Shown here: positions 46,887 to 58,972 of the stretch, one piece after another
Layout of the letters: each line of letters begins with the position of its first letter
Numbering within the stretch: the first letter of the stretch is position 1
NCBI RefSeq assembly: GCF_000374285.1
Contig: NZ_KB893941.1
Span: forward strand, 1-64,000
DNA from: Actinobacillus capsulatus DSM 19761
Lineage (GTDB): Bacteria > Pseudomonadota > Gammaproteobacteria > Enterobacterales > Pasteurellaceae
Reading direction: 5' to 3'
Length of the DNA stretch: 64,000 nucleotides
Made by a program: the position numbers and the translations under genes
Notes under the pieces: generated by a model
Databases searched by the model: none
The model's input: only the letters and a program-made list of their open reading frames with translations
Told to the model about the DNA's origin: nothing

Positions 46887-46954
46887 TCCTAATATAGAAA
46901 TTTCTCTCCAATTCTAGCGTTTTTTTACCACTTTAGCGTTACAAATTTTAAAAT

Positions 46955-47038
46955 TTTGACATAGATCACAAAAAATTTATCTGTTATATTTGTTTCGGTT
47001 CTTTTAGTTGTAAGTCATACTGGAGTATGTGCTATAAT
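46955..47038 (+). promoter_or_regulatory. gapA promoter and candidate CRP site
   Basis: TATAAT at 47033-47038 with TG one base before it is an extended -10 box. A poor -35 (TTGTAA, 19-bp spacer) lies at 47008-47013. TTTGA-N6-TCACA at 46955-46970 matches CRP half-sites in nine of ten positions. The spacing would place the CRP site around -82, so a class I site is conceivable. Confidence 0.5.
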
Positions 47039-47090
47039 TCAGGCACTTCTTAAAGCATTAGAAGAACAATTTTGTTTAACTTTAATATAG

Positions 47091-48107
<1,017 letters not shown>

Positions 48108-48130
48108 TCTTCGTTAGTTTAATTTTTGTT

Positions 48131-48165
48131 AACGCCACTCTTAGTTTAAGAGTGGCGTTTTTGTT
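48131..48165 (+). terminator. Terminator for gapA
   Basis: AACGCCACTCTTA and TAAGAGTGGCGTT form a 13-bp stem with loop GTT at 48131-48159, followed by a T-run. Confidence 0.92.
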
Positions 48166-48248
48166 TTTAGTCACTCAGAGTTTATTATTCGTGTATAAAT
48201 TAAGTTAAAAACTAAGCAGTTTTATTATTCAGGAAAATTAGTCATTGA

Positions 48249-49409
<1,161 letters not shown>

Positions 49410-49438
49410 TTCCGCTTTTAATTGATATGAACGATCAT

Positions 49439-49471
49439 AATGGATAATGACGGGAGTGTTCATTATCCATT
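49439..49471 (+). repeat. Hairpin between mreB and mreC
   Basis: AATGGATAATGA (49439-49450) and TCATTATCCATT (49460-49471) form a perfect 12-bp stem with a 9-base loop. GTTCATTATCAG follows as a partial third copy. No T-run follows. It could reduce readthrough or stabilise the mreB part of the transcript. Confidence 0.65.
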
Positions 49472-49513
49472 GTTCATTATCAGCTCACCTTAATTTCATT
49501 TAAAAATTTAACA

Positions 49514-50566
49514 ATGAAACCAATTTTTGCTAAAGCCCCTTCACTAGGTACTCGCCTATTTCTCGCAATCATTATCTCTATAGCGTTAATTGCCTTTGAC
49601 GGACGTAATAGTGCGCTAATCCAATTTCGAAATATGCTTGAAACTGCCATTGGCGGTCTATACTATTTTTCTAATACACCTCGTTCGGTGCTTGACGGTG
49701 TAAGTAATAATTTTATTGATAACAGCAAGCTACAATTAGAGAACCGAGCTTTAAAAGAACAATTACGTGAGAAAAATGCAGATCTTTTATTACTGGATCA
49801 GCTAAAAGTTGAGAATCAACGTTTGCGCTTATTGTTAAGTTCTCCGCTTCGTCAAGATGAATATAAGAAGATCACCGAAGTACTTACGGCGGAAATGGAT
49901 GCTTATCGCCAGCAGGTGATTATCAATCGTGGTAAAAGTGACGGCGCATTTGTTGGACAGCCAATTATTGATGAGCGTGGTGTGGTTGGCCAAGTAATCT
50001 CAGTTGGAGAAAATAGTAGCCGAGTTTTATTAATCACGGACGTGACTCATGCTGTACCGGTGCAAGTACTGCGTAATGATGTGCGTGGTATCGCAAATGG
50101 CACAGGGCATAATGACGAGTTATTTATTGATAATTTACCTCGTTCGGTAGATGTTATTAAAGGTGATGTATTGGTTACTTCCGGTTTAGGCGGACGTTTC
50201 CCTGAGGGCTATCCGGTTGCGATTGTGGAGGCGGTTAAAAATGATACCCAAAGCCAATTTGCGCGTATTGTTGCGCGCCCACTGGCCTCTTTTGACCGTT
50301 TACGTTATTTATTATTATTGTGGCCGACAGGCGAAGAGTTACGCAAAGCACAGAGTCTGTCTCCACAACAAGTACGAGAAGTCGTTGAAGAACGTCGTAA
50401 TAGCTTAAATCCGTTAGATTTGCTGAAGAAAAATAAAAAAGAGCAAATTCGAGAGGAACAGCCAAAAGAAGAAATTCTGGAGAATAGTGATGAACCGGTA
50501 AACCCAGCTTCACAGCCGGAAATTGATAATGATGAGAACCACCATATTGAGCAAGGAGCGGAATAA
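49514..50566 (+). CDS. mreC: Rod shape-determining protein MreC
   Basis: A 350-residue protein with one N-terminal transmembrane helix (GTRLFLAIIISIALIAFDG), a coiled coil (LQLENRALKEQLREKNADLL), and a periplasmic beta domain with GQPIIDERGVVGQVISVGENSSRV and TSGLGGRFPEGYPVA. The C-terminal tail of about 50 residues is charged, with many Glu, Lys and Asn. It links MreB to the wall synthases. The stop overlaps the mreD start. Confidence 0.95.
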   Translation: MKPIFAKAPSLGTRLFLAIIISIALIAFDGRNSALIQFRNMLETAIGGLYYFSNTPRSVLDGVSNNFIDNSKLQLENRALKEQLREKNADLLLLDQLKVENQRLRLLLSSPLRQDEYKKITEVLTAEMDAYRQQVIINRGKSDGAFVGQPIIDERGVVGQVISVGENSSRVLLITDVTHAVPVQVLRNDVRGIANGTGHNDELFIDNLPRSVDVIKGDVLVTSGLGGRFPEGYPVAIVEAVKNDTQSQFARIVARPLASFDRLRYLLLLWPTGEELRKAQSLSPQQVREVVEERRNSLNPLDLLKKNKKEQIREEQPKEEILENSDEPVNPASQPEIDNDENHHIEQGAE

Positions 50567-51054
50567 TGCGAGCAAATCCAATTTTTCAAATTTTGGTATT
50601 AATCTCGATTTTTATGATTGCTTTCGTATTAGAGATCATGCCTTGGCCTATCGGTTTTCAAGGGCTAAGACCTAACTGGGTAGTTCTGGTACTTGTTTAT
50701 TGGGCATTAGCCTTACCAAATAAAGTCAGTGTTGGAACTGCATTTGTGGCTGGTATCGTTTGGGATCTAGTATTAGGTTCTATTTTAGGCATTCATGCGT
50801 TAGTACTGTCTATTGCAATTTATTTTGTGGCGAAATATCACTTAATACTACGTAATCTTTCATTATGGTTACAGGCTATTTTAGTGATGCTATATGTGGT
50901 TGCTATTCGTTTCTTAATTTATTTTGTCGAATTAGTATTACATAGTGCGGAATTTAATTCGCAAGAAGTCCTAGGAGCAATTATTAGCGGTATTTTATGG
51001 CCATGGATTTTCTTATTAATGCGTCATATTCGTCGCCAGTTAGGACTCCGTTAA
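50566..51054 (+). CDS. mreD: Rod shape-determining protein MreD
   Basis: A 162-residue membrane protein with about five helices and the MreD pattern [20 protein letters not shown], then [17 protein letters not shown]. It starts in the sequence TAATG that also holds the mreC stop, so the two are translationally coupled. It is part of the elongasome. Confidence 0.95.
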   Translation: MRANPIFQILVLISIFMIAFVLEIMPWPIGFQGLRPNWVVLVLVYWALALPNKVSVGTAFVAGIVWDLVLGSILGIHALVLSIAIYFVAKYHLILRNLSLWLQAILVMLYVVAIRFLIYFVELVLHSAEFNSQEVLGAIISGILWPWIFLLMRHIRRQLGLR

Positions 51055-51064
51055 AGAGATAATA

Positions 51065-52405
51065 ATGAGCAGCTTATCTTTTGATTTTTATGAAGACTTT
51101 CGTCCTTTACCGGCCAGAATGCGTCCGCGCACTCTGGCGGAATACATAGGGCAGTCCCATCTAATAGGAGAAGGAAAACCGCTACGCCGTGCCATTGAAG
51201 CAGGACATTCACATTCTATGATCTTCTGGGGCCCCCCGGGTACCGGCAAAACTACGTTAGCTGAAATTATTGCACACCATTTTGATGCGGAAGTCGAGCG
51301 CCTTTCGGCGGTTACCTGTGGTGTAAAAGAGATTAGAGAAGCGATTGAACGCGCAAAATTGAATCGCCAAACAGGTAGACGAACTTTATTATTTGTAGAT
51401 GAGGTTCATCGTTTTAATAAAAGCCAGCAGGATGCGTTTCTGCCACATATCGAAGATGGGACGATTATTTTTATTGGTGCCACCACAGAAAACCCTTCCT
51501 TTGAATTAAATAATGCGCTACTTTCTCGAGTCAGAATTTATATTTTAAAACCATTACAAGCGGTCGAAATTCACCAAATTTTGCAAAATGCGTTATTTGA
51601 TAAAGAGCGTGGGCTAGGCAATGAATCTTTTGTGCTGGAAGACGATGTTTTAACGTTATTAGCTGATTATGTAAATGGTGATGGGCGTTATGCATTAAAT
51701 TGTTTAGAGCTCATGTCAGATATGGCGGAACAGGGGGCACAAGGCAAAATTTTAAATAAAGCGCTGCTTACGGAAGTATTGGGTGAACGCCAGGCTCGTT
51801 TTGATAAAGGCGGCGATCGTTTTTATGATCTGATTTCCGCATTACATAAATCGGTAAGAGGTTCTTCACCGGATGGAGCATTATATTGGTATGCTAGAAT
51901 TTTAACGGTGGGAGGCGATCCTTTATATGTTGCGCGTAGATTACTGGCCATTGCTTCTGAAGATATCGGTAATGCAGACCCGAGGGCAATGCAAATTGCG
52001 ATTAATGCTTGGGATTGTTATACCCGAGTCGGTGCTTATGAAGGAGAAAGAGCAATCGCTCAAGCCATTATTTATTTGGCGGTTGCACCTAAAAGTAATG
52101 CGGTATATAACGCTTTTAATGAAGCGAAGCAGTTAGCCAGAGAAGCGAAGGATTATGATGTACCGGAGCATTTACGCAATGCGCCAACGAAACTAATGAA
52201 GTCTTTGGGCTATGGTGCAGAATATCGCTATGCACATCATGAGCCGAACGCTTATGCCGCCGGTGAGAATTATTTTCCGCCGGAACTGAAAGATACGCAG
52301 TTTTACCATCCGACAGAAAGAGGTATGGAAAAACAAATAAAAGAAAAAATATTATGGCTAAAAGCACAAGATGCAGTAAGCACACAACAACGTTATAAGC
52401 GGTAA
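51065..52405 (+). CDS. rarA: Replication-associated recombination protein RarA
   Basis: A 446-residue AAA+ ATPase. It has [21 protein letters not shown], Walker [10 protein letters not shown], Walker [19 protein letters not shown], sensor 1 [18 protein letters not shown] and the C-terminal MgsA domain ([23 protein letters not shown]). It acts at stalled replication forks. It starts 10 bases past mreD, perhaps transcribed with it. An uptake signal occurs inside (CAAGCGGTCGAAATT). Confidence 0.96.
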   Translation: MSSLSFDFYEDFRPLPARMRPRTLAEYIGQSHLIGEGKPLRRAIEAGHSHSMIFWGPPGTGKTTLAEIIAHHFDAEVERLSAVTCGVKEIREAIERAKLNRQTGRRTLLFVDEVHRFNKSQQDAFLPHIEDGTIIFIGATTENPSFELNNALLSRVRIYILKPLQAVEIHQILQNALFDKERGLGNESFVLEDDVLTLLADYVNGDGRYALNCLELMSDMAEQGAQGKILNKALLTEVLGERQARFDKGGDRFYDLISALHKSVRGSSPDGALYWYARILTVGGDPLYVARRLLAIASEDIGNADPRAMQIAINAWDCYTRVGAYEGERAIAQAIIYLAVAPKSNAVYNAFNEAKQLAREAKDYDVPEHLRNAPTKLMKSLGYGAEYRYAHHEPNAYAAGENYFPPELKDTQFYHPTERGMEKQIKEKILWLKAQDAVSTQQRYKR

Positions 52406-52455
52406 GATTTTTGAATTTTTTTGCAAAATTTTAGCGAAATTTGACCGCTTGTTTT
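52399..52455. repeat. Inverted uptake-signal pair after rarA
   Basis: TAAGCGGTAAGA covers the rarA stop. It faces AAATTTGACCGCTTGTTTT, with TTTGCAAAATTTTAGC between. The stem is imperfect. Confidence 0.5.
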
Positions 52456-52495
52456 AGTTAAACGATATAAATTTATAGTTTAAGAAAGAGAAAAT

Positions 52496-53281
52496 ATGTT
52501 TGATATTTTGTTTCCAGCTTGGTTAGCCGGTTTATTGTTAGCGGCTATTACCGCCCCATTAGGCGCATTTGTCGTGTGGCGTAAGATGGCATATTTTGGT
52601 GATACGCTTTCTCATTCGGCACTATTAGGTGTGGCTTTAGGGATTTTTCTACAAGTGGATCCCTATATTGCGGTCATCATTATGACGCTGATTCTGGCGT
52701 TATTGCTAGTTTGGTTAGAGCATCGTACCGCTTATTCTCTGGATACGGTGTTAGGCATTATCGCTCATTGTAGCTTATCACTCGGTGTTATTACTATTAG
52801 TTTACTGGATAACGTACGAGTTGATTTAATGTCTTATTTATTTGGTGATTTGCTGGCGATTGACTTTGCTGATGTGATTTTTATCGGAGTAGGCTCACTA
52901 TTAATTGCTTCAGCATTGGCATTTTTTTGGAAAAAATTACTCTCGATTACGATAAGCCCAGAACTTGCTCAGATTGAAGGTTTAAATGTTGCTCGCTTAC
53001 GTTTACTTTTGATGGTGCTTACCGCATTGACTATTGCATTAAGTATGAAGTTTGTCGGGGCATTAATTATTACATCTCTATTAATTATTCCGTCTGCTAT
53101 TGCTAGACGCTTTGCTAAAACGCCTGAGGCGATGGTGGGCTATGCAATCATATTTAGCATCTTTTCTATAACCGGTGGATTATTATTTTCCGGTTGGAAA
53201 GATACACCGGCAGGGCCTTCAGTAGTCATTTGTGCAGGTGCGTTATTTTTGCTATCTCTAGTTAAAAAGGAATCAGAATAA
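52496..53281 (+). CDS. znuB: Zinc ABC transporter permease ZnuB
   Basis: A 261-residue ABC-3 family permease with about eight transmembrane helices and the conserved FVVWRKMAYFGDTLSHSALLG, YLFGDLLAI and MKFVGALIITSLLIIPSAIAR. ZnuA and ZnuC are not adjacent here, as seen in some Pasteurellaceae where the parts are split. The ribosome site is AAAGAGA. A terminator follows. Confidence 0.92.
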   Translation: MFDILFPAWLAGLLLAAITAPLGAFVVWRKMAYFGDTLSHSALLGVALGIFLQVDPYIAVIIMTLILALLLVWLEHRTAYSLDTVLGIIAHCSLSLGVITISLLDNVRVDLMSYLFGDLLAIDFADVIFIGVGSLLIASALAFFWKKLLSITISPELAQIEGLNVARLRLLLMVLTALTIALSMKFVGALIITSLLIIPSAIARRFAKTPEAMVGYAIIFSIFSITGGLLFSGWKDTPAGPSVVICAGALFLLSLVKKESE

Positions 53282-53296
53282 CTATCGAAGAGAATT

Positions 53297-53313
53297 GCCG
53301 GACATTGTCCGGC
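53297..53313 (+). terminator. Terminator after znuB
   Basis: GCCGGAC (53297-53303) and GTCCGGC (53307-53313) pair around ATT. The following TTCTTATAG is a weak T-tract. Confidence 0.65.
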
Positions 53314-53414
53314 TTCTTATAGTGAAATGAATATAAAATAGCACCATAAGCTATAAGATTTTTGATTTACTTCTATTGAATTCTTTTTGAGATTTGTGAA
53401 AATAGTCAATGTTC

Positions 53415-53433
53415 GACCGACTGTCAGTCGGTC
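53415..53433. promoter_or_regulatory. Perfect palindrome upstream of yafJ, candidate operator
   Basis: GACCGACTG-T-CAGTCGGTC is a 19-bp perfect palindrome ending 42 bases before the yafJ start. It is in the style of TetR-family operators. A possible promoter TTGAAT-17-AAAATA precedes it (about 53377-53405). It could also be a terminator, since TTTCTTTTT follows. Confidence 0.5.
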
Positions 53434-53475
53434 TTTCTTTTTCCCTACTTTTTAGTTTTAACGAAGAATAAATTT

Positions 53476-54276
53476 ATGTGTCAACTACTCGGAATGAATT
53501 GCAATACCCCAACGGATATTACTTTCTCCTTTGAAGGATTTCGCCGCCGTGCTGGTTTAACCGATCATCATACTGATGGTTTCGGTATCGCCTTTTTTGA
53601 AGGTAAAGGCGTGAGAGTTTTTCGGGATAATCGACCGGGAGCTTCTTCTCCAATGGCTGATTTAGTCAGCGAGTATCGTATCAAATCTTATAATGTGATT
53701 TCGCATATTCGTAAGGCAACCCGAGGAGATATCAACTTAGAAAATACCCATCCCTTTATTCGTGAATTATGGGGCGAGAACTGGGTGTTTGCGCATAACG
53801 GTACGGTTGAAGATGTAAGACCTTGTCCTGATTGTCATTATCAGCCGATCGGAACAACAGACTCTGAAGCGGCATTTTGCTGTATTATGTCTCGTTTAAA
53901 AGAAAAATATCCAGAAAAACCTTCAGAACAGCAGATTTTTGCTGCAGTAGTGGAAATTACTTCCGATATTGCAACTCACGGTGTATTTAATTTTATTTTA
54001 TCCAACGGGCATTGGATGATTTCTCGTTGTTCAACAAACCTATTCTATGTCACCCGCAAAGCACCGTTTAGTAAGGCATTACGAGATGATGATGTAGAAA
54101 TCGACTTTAGCAAATATACGACGCCAAATGATAAGGTGACTATTATTGCAACCCAACCATTAACTAAAAACGAAAAATGGACCAAAATGAAAAATGGTGG
54201 TTATGTGATGTTTAAAGATGGCGATTTACTGAATGAAATTGAAGGCACATTACCGGATAATCAATCACACGTGTAA
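53476..54276 (+). CDS. yafJ: Class II glutamine amidotransferase, YafJ-like
   Basis: A 266-residue Ntn-hydrolase. Cys2 (MCQLLGMNCN) is the nucleophile after Met removal. HTDGFGIAFFEG and SHIRKATRGDINLENTHPF are the glutaminase motifs, with WVFAHNGTVEDV and TTDSEAAFC further on. It releases ammonia from glutamine or a related amide; the acceptor is unknown. Monocistronic, with a palindromic element upstream. Confidence 0.92.
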   Translation: MCQLLGMNCNTPTDITFSFEGFRRRAGLTDHHTDGFGIAFFEGKGVRVFRDNRPGASSPMADLVSEYRIKSYNVISHIRKATRGDINLENTHPFIRELWGENWVFAHNGTVEDVRPCPDCHYQPIGTTDSEAAFCCIMSRLKEKYPEKPSEQQIFAAVVEITSDIATHGVFNFILSNGHWMISRCSTNLFYVTRKAPFSKALRDDDVEIDFSKYTTPNDKVTIIATQPLTKNEKWTKMKNGGYVMFKDGDLLNEIEGTLPDNQSHV

Positions 54277-54358
54277 TGTTATAGATATGAATACATTTGA
54301 GTTATTCGGTGATAAGTAATTTTTGTTTACTAAATTTTACAATGAATATGACATTAGT

Positions 54359-54540
54359 ACTGTCTAAAAGTAATCTATTTGCTACTAAATTATTTTTGGT
54401 TTATCAACAAAAATTATAAAAGTAACTAATTTGCTATTTTATGAACGAATGTTTAGTGTAAATGATTGCTTTTTTCTAAAATAAGTTTACAATACGAGAA
54501 TCTAAGATTCTTCAGGCTAATAAGAAGTATTTTAGACAGT
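54359..54540. repeat. 182-bp segment with 11-bp terminal inverted repeats (MITE-like)
   Basis: ACTGTCTAAAA at 54359-54369 is exactly the reverse complement of TTTTAGACAGT at 54530-54540. The interior is AT-rich and has no frame. The size and layout fit a small non-autonomous element. No clear target duplication can be seen (flanks TAGT and CGTA). Confidence 0.5.
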
Positions 54541-54574
54541 CGTAGAGACAAAAATTTTATTCATTATGCTTATC

Positions 54575-54605
54575 AAAAGGCCAGACATGATGTCTAGCCT
54601 TTTTT
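54575..54605. terminator. Bidirectional terminator beyond ispF
   Basis: AAAAGGCCAGACAT and ATGTCTAGCCTTTT pair with one mismatch around a single base. It is suited to end both strands. Confidence 0.8.
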
Positions 54606-54624
54606 ATTTATGTTAAAGTCGTTA

Positions 54625-55101
54625 TTATGCTTTAATCAATAATGCAACAGCTTCACACGCGATACCTTCGCCTCTTCCAGTAAAGCCTAGTTTTTCTGTT
54701 GTAGTCGCTTTTACATTTACTTGCATCAAATCACACTGTAAATCATCCGCAATGGTTTGACGCATTTGATCAATGTATGGGCGCATTTTCGGCGCCTGGG
54801 CAATAATTGTCACATCAACATTTCCGATTTTATAGCCTTGCGCACAAACCTGACGATATGCTTCAATGAGTAGTTTACGACTATCTGCGTTTTTATATTG
54901 CATATCCGTGTCCGGAAATAATTTACCGATATCGCCTAATGCTACGGCACCGAGTAAAGCATCAGTCAGCGCATGTAAAGCGACATCGCCATCGCTATGG
55001 GCGATAAAGCCCGTATGATAAGGTACTTCAACGCCGCAAATCATTAACGGACGATCTTGCCCGAATACGTGTACGTCAAAACCATGTCCAATTCGTAACA
55101 T
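54625..55101 (-). CDS. ispF: 2-C-methyl-D-erythritol 2,4-cyclodiphosphate synthase
   Basis: A 158-residue enzyme. It has [12 protein letters not shown] with the metal-binding Asp and His, [21 protein letters not shown] with the third His, and the end [18 protein letters not shown]. It makes the cyclodiphosphate in the MEP route to isoprenoids. It follows ispD by two bases. Confidence 0.97.
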   Translation of the reverse strand: MLRIGHGFDVHVFGQDRPLMICGVEVPYHTGFIAHSDGDVALHALTDALLGAVALGDIGKLFPDTDMQYKNADSRKLLIEAYRQVCAQGYKIGNVDVTIIAQAPKMRPYIDQMRQTIADDLQCDLMQVNVKATTTEKLGFTGRGEGIACEAVALLIKA

Positions 55102-55103
55102 TT

Positions 55104-55781
55104 TTAGTTCTCCATATAATGGGTCAAATAAAATTCGGCTAAGGCTAAGTCTTCCGGTCGAGTGATTTTCAGGTTATCACTGCGCCCTGTGATTAATTGC
55201 GGTGTATAGCCACTCATTTCCATTGCTGATGCTTCATCAGTAATGGTATATCCATTCTCTAGCGCATATTTAATCGCTTGTTTTAGCGTGTTCACCGGAA
55301 AGAACTGAGGGGTAAGAGCATGCCATAGTGTGGAGCGATCTTCCGTTGCAATGATTTTATTGCCATTTGCTCGTTTCATTGTATCAATAGCCGGTGTAGC
55401 AAGAATTGCGCCATTTGGCTCTTGAACTTGTAAAAGTTTGTCTAAATCTGACCGCTTGAGACAAGGTCTTGCCGCATCATGTACGAGTGCCCAAGCATCT
55501 TCATCAATCACTTGCAGCGCATTGAATACCGAATCTGCTCGAGTTTCACCGCCAAACACAATTTGAATTTTAGGCGAGTTTAAGATAGAGATAGCGCTAT
55601 AGTATTGATCTGTTTCAGAGACTGCCACCACAATTTTTTGAATATCAGGGTGTGTCAGGAAAATCTTGACCGTATGTTCTAAAATAGTTTTTCCCTGTAA
55701 TTTAAGATATTGTTTCGGTAGCGGTGCATTCATTCGACTCCCGACTCCAGAAGCAGGGATTACAGCAACAATTTTACGCAT
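55104..55781 (-). CDS. ispD: 2-C-methyl-D-erythritol 4-phosphate cytidylyltransferase
   Basis: A 225-residue nucleotidyltransferase with [22 protein letters not shown] at the start, VHDAARPCL and [14 protein letters not shown] 55781 is chosen; an upstream TTG codon is less likely. Together with IspF it forms consecutive steps (with IspE between) of the MEP route. FtsB lies just upstream, as in E. coli. Confidence 0.96.
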   Translation of the reverse strand: MRKIVAVIPASGVGSRMNAPLPKQYLKLQGKTILEHTVKIFLTHPDIQKIVVAVSETDQYYSAISILNSPKIQIVFGGETRADSVFNALQVIDEDAWALVHDAARPCLKRSDLDKLLQVQEPNGAILATPAIDTMKRANGNKIIATEDRSTLWHALTPQFFPVNTLKQAIKYALENGYTITDEASAMEMSGYTPQLITGRSDNLKITRPEDLALAEFYLTHYMEN

Positions 55782-55793
55782 CAATTATTTTCC

Positions 55794-56072
55794 TTATTGA
55801 GAACGAGGAACAATACGATAGAATGTTTCACTACCTTTTACCATTTCACGTTCTAAACGAGCACGTTCTTCCAGTGCATTGACACCATTTTTAAGGTCAT
55901 TGATTTCTGCCGCTATTAAGCTATTACGTGCGCTTAATTTTGCATTTTCTTCCGTAAGAACTTCCACTGCCGTTTGTGCATCTTGGTAATCGCTCCAACC
56001 GTTTTTACCGAACCAAAAACTATACTGAAAGACTGTTAACAGTACGGCAAAAAAGATAATTAATAATCGCAT
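55794..56072 (-). CDS. ftsB: Cell division protein FtsB
   Basis: A 92-residue bitopic protein. An N-terminal transmembrane segment ([19 protein letters not shown]) is followed by a leucine-zipper-like coiled coil ([20 protein letters not shown]) and the end [23 protein letters not shown] typical of FtsB. It pairs with FtsL and FtsQ. Operon order ftsB-ispD-ispF is as in E. coli. Confidence 0.94.
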   Translation of the reverse strand: MRLLIIFFAVLLTVFQYSFWFGKNGWSDYQDAQTAVEVLTEENAKLSARNSLIAAEINDLKNGVNALEERARLEREMVKGSETFYRIVPRSQ

Positions 56073-56345
56073 TTTATGTCTCTTGATGGGTTAATAGAGT
56101 AAAGTCGAATTTTACCTTATTCTGCAAAAAAATGAAAAATCTTACCGCTTGTTATGCAATGCTTCATAAAAACTGCCAAAGATTAAGGAATAGTGTAGCT
56201 TTTCTTTGATTTCACGCAAATTTTGCAAGTAATTTTAGAGTAAATCTTCAAAATTTGAAGTAGTTAACATTTTTTATTCCTAGAATTAGTTAGAATTGTC
56301 ACAATTATTAATTTTCAACTTTTACAATCATAAAGAGGTGATTCT

Positions 56346-57956
56346 ATGTTAAGCCGTATTGAACAAGAACTAGCACAACTAGGTATTACTAACGTAAAAG
56401 AGATTGTACGTAACCCTAGTTATGAGCAATTATTTGAAGAGGAGATGAAGCCGGAATTAGAGGGCTTTGAAAAAGGCGTACTGACGAATTCCGGTGCAGT
56501 TGCCGTAGATACGGGGATTTTTACAGGTCGTTCGCCGAAAGATAAATATATCGTTTATGATGAAACTTCAAAAGATCATGTTTGGTGGACATCTGATGCG
56601 GTTAAAAATGACAATAAACCGATGAGTCAAACAACTTGGCAAAGTTTAAAAGAGTTAGTGACTCACCAATTATCAAATAAACGTTTATTTGTGATTGATG
56701 CATTTTGCGGTGCAAGTCCTCGCCACCGTTTGGCGGTACGAATTATTACCGAAGTAGCATGGCAAGCCCACTTTGTGAAAAATATGTTTATTCGCCCTTC
56801 TGAAGAAGAATTGGCGAATTTCGTGCCAGATTTCGTGGTGATGAATGGCTCTAAAATAACCAATCCGAATTGGAAAGAACAGGGCTTAAATTCAGAGAAC
56901 TTTGTGGCATTCAACTTAACTGAAGCCGTGCAGTTAATCGGCGGTACTTGGTACGGCGGTGAAATGAAAAAAGGTATGTTCTCTATGATGAACTATCTAT
57001 TACCTTTCAAAGATATTGCATCAATGCACTGCTCAGCGAACGTAGGCGAAGACGGTGATGTAGCAATCTTCTTCGGTTTATCCGGTACAGGTAAAACAAC
57101 ACTTTCAACCGATCCGAAACGTAAATTAATCGGTGATGATGAACACGGTTGGGATGATGAAGGCGTGTTCAACTACGAAGGTGGTTGCTATGCGAAAACC
57201 ATTAATCTTTCGGAAGAAAATGAGCCGGATATTTATCGTGCGATTCGCCGTGACGCTTTATTAGAAAATGTGGTTGTTCGTGAAGACGGTTCAATTGATT
57301 TTGCGGATAAATCAAAAACAGAAAATACGCGTGTGTCTTATCCGATTTACCATATTGATAATATTGTTGAGCCAGTATCAAAAGCGGGTCATGCGAAAAA
57401 AGTGATTTTCTTAACAGCGGATGCGTTTGGCGTATTACCACCGGTATCTAAATTAACACCGGAACAAACCAAATATTATTTCTTATCCGGCTTTACGGCG
57501 AAATTAGCGGGTACAGAGCGTGGTATTACCGAACCGACACCAACTTTCTCAGCTTGTTTCGGTGCGGCATTCTTATCTCTTCACCCGACTAAATATGCGG
57601 AAGTATTAGTGAAACGTATGGAAGCGGCAGGCTCTCAAGCATACTTAGTGAATACAGGATGGAATGGGTCAGGTAAACGTATTTCTATCAAAGATACACG
57701 TGGTATTATTGATGCTATCTTAGACGGTTCAATTGAAGAAGCAACAACACATCAATTGCCGATTTTTGATTTAGCTGTGCCAGATGCATTACCGGGTGTA
57801 GATACTGCGATTTTAGATCCACGTGATACTTATGCGGATAAAGCACAATGGCAAACTAAAGCTGAAGACTTAGCCGGTCGTTTTGTGAAAAACTTTGAGA
57901 AATATACTACAAATGATGAAGGTAAGGCTTTAGTTGCGGCTGGTCCAAAACTTTAA
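56346..57956 (+). CDS. pckA: Phosphoenolpyruvate carboxykinase (ATP)
   Basis: A 536-residue enzyme. It has the substrate Arg in [33 protein letters not shown], the P-loop [18 protein letters not shown] for metal and [13 protein letters not shown]. In this group it works mainly in the carboxylating direction (PEP to oxaloacetate with ATP gain) in high CO2. Upstream is a gene-free region of about 270 bases with the promoter; AGAGGTG precedes the ATG. Confidence 0.97.
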   Translation: MLSRIEQELAQLGITNVKEIVRNPSYEQLFEEEMKPELEGFEKGVLTNSGAVAVDTGIFTGRSPKDKYIVYDETSKDHVWWTSDAVKNDNKPMSQTTWQSLKELVTHQLSNKRLFVIDAFCGASPRHRLAVRIITEVAWQAHFVKNMFIRPSEEELANFVPDFVVMNGSKITNPNWKEQGLNSENFVAFNLTEAVQLIGGTWYGGEMKKGMFSMMNYLLPFKDIASMHCSANVGEDGDVAIFFGLSGTGKTTLSTDPKRKLIGDDEHGWDDEGVFNYEGGCYAKTINLSEENEPDIYRAIRRDALLENVVVREDGSIDFADKSKTENTRVSYPIYHIDNIVEPVSKAGHAKKVIFLTADAFGVLPPVSKLTPEQTKYYFLSGFTAKLAGTERGITEPTPTFSACFGAAFLSLHPTKYAEVLVKRMEAAGSQAYLVNTGWNGSGKRISIKDTRGIIDAILDGSIEEATTHQLPIFDLAVPDALPGVDTAILDPRDTYADKAQWQTKAEDLAGRFVKNFEKYTTNDEGKALVAAGPKL

Positions 57957-57988
57957 AATAAAATGATTCCTGTTTGTTAGAAAGAAGA

Positions 57989-58020
57989 AAAGCGCTAAGT
58001 GAAAACTTAGCGCTTTTTAT
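57989..58020 (+). terminator. Terminator for pckA
   Basis: AAAGCGCTAAGT and ACTTAGCGCTTT form a 12-bp stem with loop GAAA, then T-run. Confidence 0.92.
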
Positions 58021-58046
58021 ATAGTTTGTATTGAAATTAATATGAA

Positions 58047-58096
58047 AGCGGTTAAATTTCATTTTTGCAAAAAGACAATAAAAAATAACCGCTTGT
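58047..58096. repeat. Inverted uptake-signal pair beyond sucD
   Basis: AAAGCGGTTAAATTT and AAATAACCGCTTGTTA face each other around TGCAAAAA. They lie just past the sucD stop. Confidence 0.55.
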
Positions 58097-58098
58097 TA

Positions 58099-58971
58099 TT
58101 ATTTATTAAGTAATTTGCGGAGAGCTGAACCTATTTCTGCTAAACTTCGCACCGTTTTTACACCGGCTTGTTCTAGCGCTTTAAATTTTTCATCTGCCGT
58201 GCCTTTGCTTCCACTAATGATAGCACCAGCGTGGCCCATACGTTTTCCTTTTGGTGCAGTCACTCCGGCAATATAGCTGACAACGGGTTTGGTGACGTGC
58301 ATTTTGATAAATTCAGCCGCTTCCTCTTCTGCCGTACCGCCGATTTCACCTATCATCACAATCGCTTCGGTTTCAGGGTCAGATTGGAAGAGTTTTAGAA
58401 TATCGATGAAACTTGAACCGGGAATTGGATCTCCTCCGATACCGACACAAGTAGATTGTCCGAATCCTTCATCTGTCGTTTGTTTAACTGCTTCATAAGT
58501 TAGCGTGCCGGAACGAGAAACGATACCGATTTTGCCTTTTTTATGAATGTGTGCCGGCATAATACCGATCTTACATTCATCCGGTGTGATGATGCCTGGG
58601 CAATTTGGGCCAATCATTCGTACGCCGCTTTCTGTTAATTTTTGTTTTACGATTAACATATCCAAGGTCGGAATGCCTTCGGTAATACAAACAATAAGTT
58701 GAATGCCGGCATCAATTGCTTCCAAAATGGCATCTTTACAACCGGGTGCCGGTACATAAATTACGCTTGCGGTTGCACCCGTTTTTTGAACCGCTTCACG
58801 CACGGTATTAAATACCGGTAAGCCTAAATGGGTTGTGCCGCCTTTATTGGGGGAAACACCACCGACAAGTTGCGTGCCGTATGCTAACGTTTGTTCACTA
58901 TGAAATGTACCTTGTCCACCGGTAAAGCCTTGGCAAATTACTTTAGTGTTCTTATCAATTAAAATCGCCAT
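58099..58971 (-). CDS. sucD: Succinyl-CoA ligase alpha subunit
   Basis: A 290-residue subunit. [16 protein letters not shown] is the CoA-binding P-loop-like start. [38 protein letters not shown] and [11 protein letters not shown] (the phosphorylated His) follow. ATG 58971 fits the family; its region touches the sucC stop. It forms succinate and ATP from succinyl-CoA with SucC. Confidence 0.97.
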   Translation of the reverse strand: MAILIDKNTKVICQGFTGGQGTFHSEQTLAYGTQLVGGVSPNKGGTTHLGLPVFNTVREAVQKTGATASVIYVPAPGCKDAILEAIDAGIQLIVCITEGIPTLDMLIVKQKLTESGVRMIGPNCPGIITPDECKIGIMPAHIHKKGKIGIVSRSGTLTYEAVKQTTDEGFGQSTCVGIGGDPIPGSSFIDILKLFQSDPETEAIVMIGEIGGTAEEEAAEFIKMHVTKPVVSYIAGVTAPKGKRMGHAGAIISGSKGTADEKFKALEQAGVKTVRSLAEIGSALRKLLNK

Positions 58972-58972
58972 T

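Larger units (their letters stand above)
54277..54624. other. Gap between yafJ and ispF
   Basis: About 350 AT-rich bases. Within it lie the 182-bp segment 54359-54540 bounded by inverted repeats, and the ispF terminator. I see no coding sequence. Confidence 0.5.
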
